Origin: Phymatolithon calcareum | Taxonomy: Eukaryota; Rhodophyta; Florideophyceae; Hapalidiales | NCBI GenBank assembly: GCA_977006965.1 | Contig: OZ345360.1 | Location: forward strand, 2,790,001 to 2,854,000 | Length of the DNA: 64,000 nucleotides | Direction of reading: 5' to 3' | Shown: positions 50,255-62,000 of the stretch, piece after piece | Numbering within the stretch: the stretch's first letter is position 1 | How the letters are laid out: each line of letters opens with the position of its first letter | Notes under the pieces: model-generated | Told to the model about the DNA's origin: nothing | The model's database searches: none | What the model saw: the letters and a program-made list of their open reading frames with translations, nothing else | Program-made: the position numbers and the translations under genes

Positions 50255-51278
50255 GTTTCACCTACACAAGTGGATGCGTCCGTATTTCTCATCATCTTTC
50301 TCACGCAACTCCTTTTCACCGAGTTATTCGGTACCGTTGCAATCACATTGCGTGGAGCGCCATTCTTTGTTCCGGTCTCAGCCGATGTGGCATCGGAATG
50401 GTGGGGAGAGAGAAAATGTGATAACTTGCGTTGCTAGTTTGTCCGATTGAGGACGGAATATTGTGGTGAAGCCGGAATACAATCAGGCTCCACCCCGGTT
50501 ATGGGGGATATCTGTTGACTTATTTTGAAAGCTCCTAATCCTCAATTTGAATAACAGCGAAGCTTCTCGCTGTCTTCGATCTTCACCTCTCTAATAGTCT
50601 CCCAATATCTCTCCATCCGAATTCCTCTTCCTTTGAGTTTCGAGTAAGTCTTTTGCATTCATGCTCTATTTCTTGGTCCATCTTCATAGACCTTAGTGTG
50701 CTTTGAAGGACAACAAGCTCAAGCACAGCACTAATCCAAAAGTTCTTCGCACAAACTTATTTTCTCGGCAAAGGAGCTCTGTTGAAAAGCAGTCTCAAAC
50801 ATCTCAACCGCGCAGCTCTGTTTCTTATATATAACACTCCTGGAAGTTCAATCGGCTTGTCAATCGGGATTTTAACTGTCCGTCCCTACTCTTAGAAATT
50901 CTATATTATTGTCGTCTCCTCTATGAGTTGCTTTCTATATACCATTCCTTCCCCCGCTTTTTGCAAAGCTTCGTTAAGGTGCTCTTCGCGTCTGCGATGT
51001 CCGATATCCTTCGAAACCTACTCCAGATCTTCTTCTCTTCCTTGGTGTTCCTCTGCGAACTCAAGGTACTTCTTCCGTGTAACCAGGCTTAAGGCAAACC
51101 CTTCGGCATGATGCACTCTCCTATTACCAAGTACAATCATTTCCGATAGTAAAAAGCAACCAACTAATTACAAAATACTTTTATTTTGAAAAGTAGAGAA
51201 TAAACAACGAAGTACCAAGTACTATTATTTTCATTTCAATAGTAGAAAATAAACAACCAATGAGTTGTCTTCACTTGA

Positions 51279-51781
51279 ACTAAAGTTATGGTACCGTGCG
51301 AGCGAGCGAGCCCACAAATTTCCATAACTTTAGTTATGGGATATACAGAGATGTGGAGGGGGGATATTTCCGTATCCGTAACTCAGCGATCCGGGAATGT
51401 GATTGGCAGAGAAAATCTCCGTAACTCAGCGATCCCGGAATGTGATTGGCAGAGAAAGTTTCCGTAACTCAGCGATCCCGGAATGTGATTGGCAGAGAGA
51501 ATTTCCGTAACTCGGAATGTGATTGGCAGAGAAAATTTCCATAACTCAGCGATCCCGGAATGTGATTGGCAGAGAAATCGCCATTCTGGACTTCTGATTG
51601 GCACGTTAAGGGGGATTAAAATTTCAAGATTTTTTAAAACAAAATATCTCCTCAATGTTTCCTTAAAAGTTCATTTTGTCAGTTTTTCCCATGTACCTTT
51701 CACGAATTCTGCAGGATGATGTCATTTTGTAGAATCCATAATTTTAAAATTCACGGACAGACGTATGTAAGTCTGTCCGTG
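51279..51781 (+). repeat. R1 repeat, copy c (five minisatellite units)
   Basis: ACTAAAGTTATGG and its reverse complement CCATAACTTTAGT (13-bp arms) flank a GCGAGCGAGCGAG run. Five units of the 34-43 nt minisatellite follow (about 51376-51580; the fourth has lost AGCGATCCC), each with GTGATTGGCAG. Terminal hairpin at 51752-51781 with perfect 11-bp arms. This is the longest of the three copies. Confidence 0.8.
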
Positions 51782-52095
51782 CAGATGAAGGGGAGGATAG
51801 TCCCCAGTGCAAATATTGAGATCTTCCACTACCTCAGCCCTCTATTTACCAATCTTTGATATCGTGTTAGCCAAGGTCGCAGCTTCTCGTGACCACTATA
51901 TCTGCCTTTTTTAAAGTGCTGGGCTATGACGTAGAGATTTTTCTTAATCACTCTAGTTGAAAGTAAAGTCCAAAAAGCGAAGGTTGTCCACACGGAGCTG
52001 GTCATCTGGTGGAGACCTTGAAGCTCGAAATATAAATGAGCGAAATCTCGTCGGGGACCGCCACAATTGAACACCTTCGTACAGCTCAGAAGCAC
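51782..52095 (+). repeat. U repeat, partial copy
   Basis: Follows R1 directly as at 39656. Ends within CACCTTCGTACAGCTCAGAAG, then joins leader-type sequence at about 52136 (ACATGCACCTAGTTC). Confidence 0.6.
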
Positions 52096-52135
52096 CCACT
52101 AAAGAGAAAAAAAGGCGTAAATGAGATCAAAGAAG

Positions 52136-53580
52136 AGCTATTGCGATACTCAACCTTTTACATGCACCTAGTTCAATATTTGCCTCTTTCACATTTTCCG
52201 ATCATCTAGCCTTGATAGCCTAAAATAAGCACCAGAGCGATTTTTACAGACTCGCGGAAAAAATCTTAAGCTTTCCCTCATTCCAAACGGAATATATCTG
52301 CGAACATGCGCACGAGATCGTGTTGGCAGCACGACACTGAATGGTATTCAGAAAGCACACTTTTTTGCCGTACAATCTCACACTTTTGCTGACATCGTCA
52401 ATACGAAGAGCTAGGCTCGATGTTTCATAGATCACGATTGTGCGGTTGCCCTATGATGGCTAATTCACATCAGCATATGCGTTGCTTATTGGCTAAAATT
52501 CCTTGCTCCACTTGTTGCAAAGCTTCGTTAAGGCACTCTTCGTCTCTGAGATGTCGGATATCCTTCGATACCTTCTCCAGATTTTCTTCTCTTCCTTTGT
52601 ATTTGTATTTTTTGCGAGCTTAAGATACTTCTTCCGTCTTACCAGGGTTAAGGCGAACCTTTCGGCATAGTGCACTCTCCTCCTACTCCAATAACGCAGA
52701 ACATGTAGAAGCATGCAACGGGAGGTGGGCGATACTATAGGCCTGGCGGATTGCATGCAGTTTTCTTTTTTTGGCGATAGTACAGACCAGTGGAATTCCC
52801 TTTACAATCCCCTGCACAATCATTTTCGATAGTAAAAAGCAAACAGCTAATTGCAAACTAATTTTATTTTGAAAAGTAGAAAATAAACGCCAAGTGCTAA
52901 ATGCGCCATCCGACTACCTGGAACCTTCTGCTCGCCCCACAGAACGCCGTAGTCCTCTGCAAATACACCGCCAGGCTGCCGCACTGTGCTTCTCGACACT
53001 GCAAATGTATGCCTTGTCGGCGCCACGCCGAATACACAGTCCGACTCCGCTGGCGGCTGCTCTCTAACATATTGCAATCGACACCACCCGCTGCCGCACT
53101 GAAAGCGATTAGCGCCGCCCCTTCGTCGCAGTAATGGTGTCGTGTCCGCAGTTGCAGAGATGGACCGCGGAGTTCGTTGTTGGTGAATATAAAAAGTGGA
53201 AGCAAACCGTCTGCCGCTTACCGGGCTTTATGGTGCTGATTGTGCAGTTCTCTATCTGATAATGAAAGTAAACTACAATTTCTTCGACTTCCTCTTCTGC
53301 CCAGATATGCCTTGCGTAACGCTGAGATGGGAAGAAGTGAGAACGTTAAAGCCAACAATTGTTTTTATTTGCGAAACTTGAAGGAGGCTAGCTACGTCGA
53401 GCAAATCGGGAAATGAGAAAGGAAGTTTGAAAATATAAGAGCCATGCCGATTATAGAAGCAGGATCCTGAGGCCAGCGTTAAAAGCGCTTCATAGAGCAG
53501 GATAAAAAATCCTGTTATGGCCCAACGATGCGGGCCCAGGGGCAAAAGATGACTCCACAACTGAAGTGAGGTACGGGAAA
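52136..53580 (+). repeat. Family F fragment (Helitron-leader-like)
   Basis: Matches the Helitron leader in blocks: 52140-52500 to 14915-15260, 52500-52680 to the antisense coiled-coil exon (frameshifted here), 53160-53580 to 16130-16560. A GC-rich block (52900-53160), shared with 43790-43960, replaces the middle. That block holds a minus-strand open frame of 102 codons (52897-53205) without recognised domain. Confidence 0.6.
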
Positions 53581-55227
53581 AGCCAACTGTTGTTGACCTG
53601 GGATGGCTAATTGACATCAGCTTTGGATTTATGTAGAGCGACTTCAACTCTAGATTCTCATTTTGCACTACCACACAAGTACTGGGCACGGCAAATAATT
53701 AGCCTCGCTCTATTTCAAAAGCTGAAAAGGATATAAATATGTAGCAAGGTTTCTGACTAGGGTTAGTAGAGAATCGGGCTATCATGAAAATAAGGATTGG
53801 GTCCAGCTCCGAGCTCTCACTGGGCGTAGACAACTGGCTTCGTGTACTTCAATACATCCCTTGTGTTGCTTTTCGATCAGCATGGCGAACTCTGCATCGG
53901 CAATCTCTTACCAGCAAAAAATTGCGATACGGTCCATCTACTGCCGGAAACACCTCTCGGGCGGGACGTGCACGGAAGCAGACTTAAGGGGGGTGCTGAG
54001 CAATTGTGCTCAGAAGATGTAAGTGAAATTGAGGATTGACACGACGTCATGACCACCGTTGTAAACTTCCACAGAAATCTCAGCGGGAAAAGAGGTCGCT
54101 ACACATGGGTTCCTATGCGTTTTTGGGCCGTGTTACGCGAAGATGCAGTCAGGAAACACGTTGCTAAGATCTTGGCAAGTTTTTGCGGAGACTGAAGGAG
54201 TACAGGACGGGAACGCGTTCCATGAAAGATTATCTACCGTCTACGTTCGGCTCAGATGCCGTTATTTGGTCCCTGAAATCGAAAAACGAGCCCGTTCTGC
54301 AAGAAAATAAGTCCTTGGCATACAATGTCCTTCATCATACGATGTCGGAGTGCTCCTCTTCCGGAGAAATTGTTTTGCGCAAGCTCGAATTTGACTATAT
54401 GCAAGGCAACGTCCCTTCGGACATTATCTACTCTCTTTACAAGCACGACGAGCGCCACGGAGCTGCGGTACACTGTGATTTGTTCTCATTTCCTGGTTCT
54501 TTCATTATTGTAGTGAAAGAGACTCCGGATCTGCCGCTGAAAATACACGGTAGAGGGGCAAAGGATCCTTTCCTCACCCTCCTACTATAAGGGACGTTAT
54601 AGTACTTGACCCTTAAATTCTAACCTCTGTCCGAACTGGACTACGCTTTCGGAATAGAATCTCGACAGTATTAAATTTTTCAGCATTCTCTAATGAAAAA
54701 AGAGTCTCAAGCGCCCCAGAAGTTCCTCATGAGCGCACTGTTTGGCTGTAAAACAAGTCCGACATCAGTTACTGTACTTTTCCCCAGCCCTTGTCCCTAC
54801 CTGCAGTCTTGCTCCCGCACTTCCTGCAGTAGTCACCAAAACCTTATTCACCGGTATGTGTTTTGCGCAAATTGGACAGGGACGGGTTCTAACATTCAGC
54901 GTGAGCATAACAGTAGCAGCGATGCTTTCGAATATACCGGTTGGAACGGAACGGAGCAGGATTAAGGTGGGCCTGTTCTTATGGCGAATGAAATTCTTCT
55001 CTCTCGAGTTTCACCTTCACAAGCGGGTGCGTCCGTATTTCTCATCATCTTTCTCACGTAACTCCCTTTCCCCGAGTTATTCGGTACCGGTGCAATCACA
55101 TTGCGTGGAGTGCCATTCTTTGTGCCGGTCTCAGCCAATGTGGCATCGGAATAGTCGGGAGTTTGAGAATTTGATGCCTGAAGATGGTAGTTTGTCCGAT
55201 CAGGGGCGGAATATTATGCTGAAGCGA
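53581..55227 (+). repeat. Family E repeat, plus-strand copy 3, cut by Helitron copy 2
   Basis: Joined to F at the same place as the 48783 copy. The E sequence breaks at GCTGAAGCGA, followed by the Helitron start TCTTCAAGCC; uninterrupted E copies read GGTGAAGCCGGATTACAATC at this place (38490, 50465). Confidence 0.65.
53882..54590 (+). pseudogene. Broken copy of the 269-codon gene with conserved start codon
   Basis: The only broken copy that keeps the ATG context of the intact gene (GCATGGCGAACTCTGCATCG). The frame is lost at about 54012 through the same missing A as in the other plus-strand copies. 54183-54590 is open again in the original phase over the middle and C-terminal part. Confidence 0.6.
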
Positions 55228-55289
55228 TCTTCAAGCCAATAGCAACGTCCTCAGTATACAGTATAGATGTACGGTACTTTTAAAAAGCT

Positions 55290-55649
55290 TCATAGTGTCC
55301 GTACCTCGTCGTGCGGGACGTGCAGGATCTTAAATGCCATTATTACGCTATAAATTGGTTGCGGCGTGCGACTCTTGCCATTTCTGCAAAATAAAACTAC
55401 AAAACATGATAGTGTACATGATCGAAATGGATTGAAAACTTGCGAAGCTTCATATCCTCTGATTAGTACAGTCATGACATCGAGAAGGAAGAAGATAAAG
55501 ACGTAGAAGCCGAGACTGAACAGCAAATGATGAAGGGTTCGCATATGGATCAGAAGATTGAAAAACATTATCCAAAAAGACTCTCCAGCAAGAGTGGAAA
55601 AAAGACAAAGAAATATATTCAAGAAGAATCCACTCCTCGGCGTCGACAA
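55290..55649 (-). pseudogene. Antisense membrane-protein fragment, copy 2
   Basis: 119 codons, homologous to 14267-14611, open in the same frame with conservative changes in the hydrophobic helices (FLNIFLCLFSTLAG; LLFSLGFYVFIFFLLDVM). Confidence 0.4.
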
Positions 55650-56034
55650 AGACCCACTGGGTCCTTACCCCAAACTAAAACTATATTTGAAACATATGTG
55701 CCCAATGGTTCGTGGGAAGAATTCCTCGGAATCCGTCACTTCTGGAAGACAAACTTGGGCGGATACTATCCGTTCATTCCGAGCAATTTGTTCATTGGGA
55801 TAAGTGACGAATATAGCCTTCTGCTCGATTTCATCCTACGCCCATTTTGCCTCTTCTTTTTGGATATTGTGAAAATTGGAATTTTTCAGGTTCTGCTTCT
55901 ACAGTGGAAGAAACAGGGCGGTGATGTTTCGTAGTCTACTGCGATGTTCAACCTTTTACGTGCACCTAGTTCAATATTAGCCTCTTTCACATGTGCCGTT
56001 CATCTGCCCCTGATAGCTGAAAATTAGCACCAGA

Positions 56035-56281
56035 GCGATTTTTACGGACTCGCAGAAAAAATCTTAAGCTTTCCCTCATTCCAAACGGAATATATCTGCG
56101 AATATATGCACGAGATCGTGCTAGCAGCACGACACTGAATGGTACTCCGAAAGCACACGATTTTTACGGACTCGCGGAAAAAATCTTAAGCTTTCCCTCA
56201 TTCCAAAGGGAATATATCTGCGAACATATGCACGAGATCGTGCTGGCACCACGACACTGAATGGTATTCAGAAAGCACACT
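56035..56281 (+). repeat. 124-bp tandem duplication in the Helitron leader
   Basis: Two copies (about 56035-56158 and 56159-56281) of a block starting CGATTTTTACGGACTCGC and ending AGAAAGCACAC or close. Copy 1 has a single block (about 14999-15120). The two copies differ at several positions, so the duplication is not brand new. Confidence 0.75.
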
Positions 56282-56945
56282 TTTTGCCGTACAATCTCAC
56301 ATTTTTGCTGACATCGTCAATTAGAAGAGCTAAGCTTGATGTTTCATAGACCACGATTCTGCGGCTGCCCTATGATGGCTAATTGACATCAGCTTATGCG
56401 TTGCTTATTGGATACCATTCCTTCCTCTACTTGTTGCAAAGCTCCGTTAAGGCACTCTTCGTCTCTGAGATGTTCGATATCCTTCGACACATTCTCCAGA
56501 TCATCTTCTCTTCCTTAGTATTGTTCTGCGAGCTCAAGGTACATCTTCCGCGTTACCAGGGTTCAGGCGAACCTTTCGGCATGGTGCACTCTCCTACTAC
56601 TCCAACAACGCAGAAGATGTAGAAGCGCGCAACGGGAGGTTGGCGATACTACAGGCCTGGCGGATTGAACAGGGGAATTCCCTTAATATTCCCCTTCGCA
56701 AACCTTTTCGCAGAACATACCGTACAGCATGTGCGGGTAATTTTGGGATCAAGTGTCTCCAGTGCCCCAGAGGATCCTCATGAGCGCACTATTTGGCTGA
56801 ACAGCAAGTCCGACATCAATAGTGGTGGAAAGATCGTTGGCGGAAGAAACAGAGTCACACCCGCACGCTTCATAGCTCGGCTCTTAGAGGCGGTATCAGC
56901 TGCGGAGCAGACATTGGCATATATCGTTTTTCCTAGCCCTTTTCC

Positions 56946-57164
56946 CTACCTGCAGTCTTCTCCCACACTCCCCACAGTAGTGGCCACAACCTTATTGACC
57001 GGTGTGTGCTTCGCGCAAGTTGGACAGGGACTGGTTCCACCATTCAGTTTGAGCATAACACTAGCAGCGATGCTTTCGCATATACCAGTCGGGGCGGGAC
57101 GGCGAAGATGGAGCAGGGTTGAGGTGGGCTTGTTCTTATTGCGAATGCAATTCTTCCCTCTCAT
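56946..57164 (-). pseudogene. CPxC exon fragment in the Helitron leader
   Basis: 72-codon frame homologous to the family E fragments (GICESIAASVMLKLN, SPCPTCAKHTPVNKVV). Its presence in both F and E shows that these share more than the first leader block. Confidence 0.32.
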
Positions 57165-57750
57165 GTGTCACCTTCACACGTGGGTGCAACCGTATTTCTC
57201 GTAATCATTCTCACACAACTCCCTTTCACCGAGTTACTCGGTACCGGTGCCATCTCACTGCGTGAAGCACCATTCGTGTCCGGAGTCGCAGGGATGGACC
57301 GCCGTGTTTGTTGTTGGTGAATAGAAAAAGTGGAAGCAAACCGTCTGCCGCTTACCGGGCTTTTTGGTGCTGAACGTGGAATTCTCTATCTGTTAATCAA
57401 AGTAAACTACGATTTTTTCGACTTCTTCTTCACCCCAGATATACCTTGCGTAGCGTTGAGGTGGAGAGAAGGGAAAACGTTAAACCCAACATTTGTTTTT
57501 TTGCGAAAGTTGAAGGAGGCACGCTACGCCGAACAAATCAGGAAATGAGAAAGGAAGTTTGAAAATGTAAAAGCCATGCCGATTCTAGAAGCACGATCCT
57601 GAGGCCAGCGTTAAAAAGGCTTCGCAGACCAGGATAGAAAGTGCGGTTATGGCCCAACGATGCGGGCCCAGGGGCAAAAGATGACTCCACAACGAAGTGA
57701 GGGATGGAAAAAGCCAAGTGCCGCCAAATACAGCTACGGAGCTGTGCAAA

Positions 57751-57933
57751 TCACTCTCGGCGCAGCGGTGAGCATATACGGCAGTAGGCGGAGTTGGCGA
57801 CGATGTTGCCGAAGCATGCTCGCAATACAGAGTTGTAGTATTCTTTCATTACACTTGTCATACGTTCAAAGGACCCCTGTCTGAGACCGGAGGGACCCTG
57901 GAAGTCTGCACGGTGCTGCCAATCGGTGGACAT
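57751..57933 (-). pseudogene. Antisense gene fragment, copy 2 of 16590-16772
   Basis: The 60-codon frame is kept open, with two or three changes relative to copy 1. Family unknown. Confidence 0.3.
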
Positions 57934-58409
57934 TAAGGTTCACTTTTCTACTCACCAATCACCGTATTCCAAAATCTAGTGGGCATCCCGTGCTCTCCGT
58001 TGCTTGTTTCTATCTGACAACAGGACGCTCCAGCGAGGACGCTTGCAACTGTGCACAGTCACTACGATCAGGCCGTAGCATGTCCCTGTCAGACCGTTAT
58101 GCCCAGTGCCGATTCGCTCGCCATCATGTCCTGTACATCCTCGACGATATGAAATGCAATGATTATGTGCTCTCCGTGTGTCTACCCCGCGTCTGCGAGC
58201 TCCTTTCCAAAATAATAAATGCCTGTTTTAACTGTATCCCTTTTCAATACTTCTTCAATGTTATACAATGCAGTGCAGACGCGAAGGGGAAGCTGTAGAA
58301 ATTATAGTTTACATTGAATAACATTGCAAGAACGCAGAATGAGAACAGTTTGCATAGCACAGCAAAACACGGTAAGCGGCGGAAAGTTTGCTCAAACTTT
58401 TTGTATCCA

Positions 58410-58685
58410 CTATCCACAAACGCTGCCGTCCGTCCTTGTGACTCTGGAAACCCCAAGAATACTGCGACGGGGGAGAGGGCGGCGCCAATCACGCGGGGTC
58501 CATTGCGATACGTTGGAGAGCACAGCCAGCATCGGGGTCGGACGTTTTATTTGGCAGAAGCGCGGATAAGGCATATATTTCCAGGGGAGGCGGCACGGCG
58601 CAGTAGCCAGGCGGTGCATTAAATTTAGATGGGTACCAATTTCGTGGAAAAGCACCGAGTGCATTACTGAAGGTTTTGCAACCAA
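58410..58685 (-). pseudogene. Antisense gene fragment with HEIGTH motif, copy 2
   Basis: Homologous to 17249-17524, same length, motif kept (FHEIGTHLNLMHRL). Upstream and downstream parts are not recognisable. Confidence 0.25.
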
Positions 58686-59002
58686 AGAGGTTCAACTTTA
58701 GAGGTTCTACTGTATTACAAAAATTAAACTTTCAAATCAGGCCCCGGGCGTGCCAATTTTTATGTCTCCGAAGTGTCTGTAATCCTGTTTCAGGGACTGT
58801 AAACAGACGAGCACTTGTGGAAATTTTTCTACGTGTACAAAAAGAATACAGGACTACAACTGGCTCTCCTCCATTTCCACAGAACATCCTTTGAGACACC
58901 TACTCCAGCCTTAAATATCCTGTTTGCAAGAATTTCTTCTGTCCTGACCACATCATCTCTCGAGAAACTATTCCTCTAAGCGCAAGCTGAGACTAATAAG
59001 CT

Positions 59003-62000
59003 ATGCCGAGAAATAAAGGATCAAAAAGGCAAAGATCCAAGAAGACTGATACTGAAGAGAGAGATAAACGTCGTAGAAAATATCCCCGGGGCAGTAGCGC
59101 CGAAACATATAAAGAGCCTGAAAGGTCACAGTTTCTTATTCCACGCCCGCGGAACGAAGGCACACGGCCAGTTAGAGCAAAGGCTAGAATTATTCTTCCC
59201 CACCTGGAAAACAGTTCAGCTTCATCTCTCATTAAAAAAGATCTTCATAAACAAACGGACTTATTTCCAAAGTTTGGAGCAAAGAGACAGCAGACCTCAG
59301 AGAATGACCGCAGTCTGCCCTCTGCCGAGCATAATTCTATTCTAAGGGACACCATGTCGTCAAAGAGACAGCAGGCCTCACAGAAAGACTGCAGTCTGCA
59401 ATCTGCCGAGCATAATTCTAATCTAAGGGACAATGAAGGCAGAGGGCCAGTTAGAGCAAAGGCTAGAATTATTCTTCCCCACCTGGAAAACAGTTCAGCT
59501 TCATCTCTCATTAAAAAAGATCTTCATAAACAAACGGACTTATTTCCAAAGTTTGGAGCAAAGAGACAGCAGACCTCAGAGAAAGACCGCAGTCCGCCCT
59601 CTGCGGAGCATAATTCTATTCTAAGAGACACCATGTCTCCTGCGGAGCTTGAAGAACTAGAAGAGAGCGGAACCTTTTTTAATGTTTCTGAAGAAACGAA
59701 GAGACGCATACATGCAGAGTGTCAAGATATGCTGATTGGTTCTTTCATGATGCAAAAAGTCTGCGCGGTTTGTGACACTTGGACACGAGAAAAATTATGT
59801 CCGGTTCGAGAAGAATTTGAAGACCTCTACACTCGATGCAAAATTCGGTTAGCACCTTGTTCAGACCTTATCGAGGATTTAAGGCAATTTTATAACGTTG
59901 CAACATACATTCCCGCTCTAAAAAATACTCTACTATCAGTGAAAGGCATCGAAAATCTTGAAGAAGACAAAAATAAATTTCGTGTTCGTATCTGCAATTC
60001 CTGTTATAGTTCTCTAAGTAGGGGAGCAAGATTTGATACTTCTAACCCACCAAAGGTTTCGATCGCGAACGGGTTTGCAATAGGACGGCTTCCAACCGTG
60101 TTGCAAGATGTGACTTTGACTGAGCGGCGTCTGACATCCCTCACATCTCTCAAGGGACATACAATTGTTGCTCGAGGCGGAAAGCACAAGTCCATCAAAA
60201 GCCATATTTTAGTGTTCTCCTCTCAGCCAGATGCTATCAAAGAAGGCCTAGACGACTTGCTCGAAAACGAAAACAAACTTCTGCTGATATTTACAAACCC
60301 GATGACTGACGCTCAGAGAAGAGTGACGATGAAAAGATATGAAGCACGAAGAGGAAAAGTAGAACAGCTTCTTGCATTTTACTTGGAAAAGAATGTGCTT
60401 TATAAGAATTTAAGCAATACAGGACCGGAAATGACACGATTTAAGAATATTCCATATAAATCAGATATCGATTTTGAAAATGTAAATGTCGTATACAATG
60501 TTGAGAACAGAACTGCGTCCGAAGGCATCACTGGAGATCAGAGCAATGTTCGAAGACCAGCTGTATTTGATAAAGCGCAAGTTGTGGCGGAAGAGATATT
60601 GATTCATCAAGATGCCTCCCTATTTACAGCCCAGGAGGCAGCTGAGGAAGTAACCACTTTAAAAATGGCAACAGCAAAGGTTATTGATGTACAGCAGACA
60701 GGAAAACTACTACCGGCCAGCAATCCGAATTTTTTCGGGCTCCTTTATCCGCATTTGTTTCCATTTGCACAGGGGCATCCGGACTACAAACGAAAAGTGA
60801 ATGTTAGTTTGCAAGAGTGCGTAAAATATTACTTGAAACTTTCTAGTAGGGCATTTGCACAAGATGAAACTTTTCCACTTGTTGCATTTGATATTGTGTC
60901 ACGAAAGCGAGCAATTTCAACTATTGGACTCTCTTGTAGGCTGAACCTGAAAGAGATAGAACAACTTGACGAAGTTAGTGCGGAGGAGCTTGCCCAACAA
61001 CTTGATCAAGACTCAAGAAAGAGAGAAGCGCTAAGAAGTGGACACGTTTTTACAGAACCTGAGAAAAGTAGGAAAGGTAAAGTACTTCTTCGTCGCGTGC
61101 AAGCCGTTCTGGGAAAAAACTTCGCCACAAACGAGGAGAGACGGGTATATCAAAGAAAAGCGTGGAATATGGCAGCAAAATTTCACAGTTCTGCGATGTT
61201 TATTACAGTTACGCCAAATGAAAACGGAAACGCTACTGTAGCGTTCTTTTCAGGTGATGTGAACAAAGAGAATCTGTCTACGATTAAAGAGAACGATATT
61301 CCAGGGAATGTATCTCGAGTTGAGATCGCTGGGAAAGACCCTGTGGCCTGCGACACATTTTTCACAAATACCCTTGATATAATAATTGACAAAATGATTG
61401 GGTTTGATAAGAAGTCTAAACTGCCGAAGAAGAGTGGTGGTCTTTTCGGGGTTCCTCGCGCATTTATAGGAGGGATAGAAAGTCAGGGCAAAGGAACTCT
61501 TCACGTTCATCTAATAGTTTTTTTGGCAGGATTTCCAAAAGATTCTGATGAGATGGTGCAGCGCGTGATTAATGACAAGTCATTTCAAGGTCGTGTGCTT
61601 TCATTCCATGATTCGGTAGTTTGCTCAACGGGGTTACAAAGTGAATCTGAGTCGTATTGTCCACATTGCAGTTCTATGGGGTCTATAAAGTCTGTGAGAT
61701 ACAATGAGATCGCATACAGCAACAACATGCGGTCAGATACTCCAGTTGCGACATCGAAATGCAAACTATACAATAAAACATTTGGAGGCGATGAAGTTAT
61801 ACGGGAAAGCGTTAAGAATATGAAAATAAATCTGCTACAAAAAGAATGTGGTCACCTTTTGAACAACTCAAAAGCAATGCTATCAGATAGTGAGAATGAC
61901 AATTGTGTAGCACTTAGTGCCGCAATACCTACAATTCCTTCCCTACCGCATGTCAATGCTTCAGATGAGGACCTGTTAGCGTACAGAATTTTCATCTTGG

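Larger units (their letters stand above)
48783..51290 (+). repeat. Family E repeat, plus-strand copy 2
   Basis: Joined to F at CCAACTG/CGGTTGCCC, the same junction as at 53581. The broken 269-codon gene is about 49050-49740, the CPxC fragment 50021-50254 (minus), the antisense coiled-coil copy 50923-51111, then R1 copy c. Very similar to 36700-39290. Confidence 0.65.

Noticed and set aside
55527-55934. Plus-strand ORF of 135 codons in Helitron copy 2
   Set aside because: The homologous stretch in copy 1 has two stops within a few codons, while the opposite strand is open in both.
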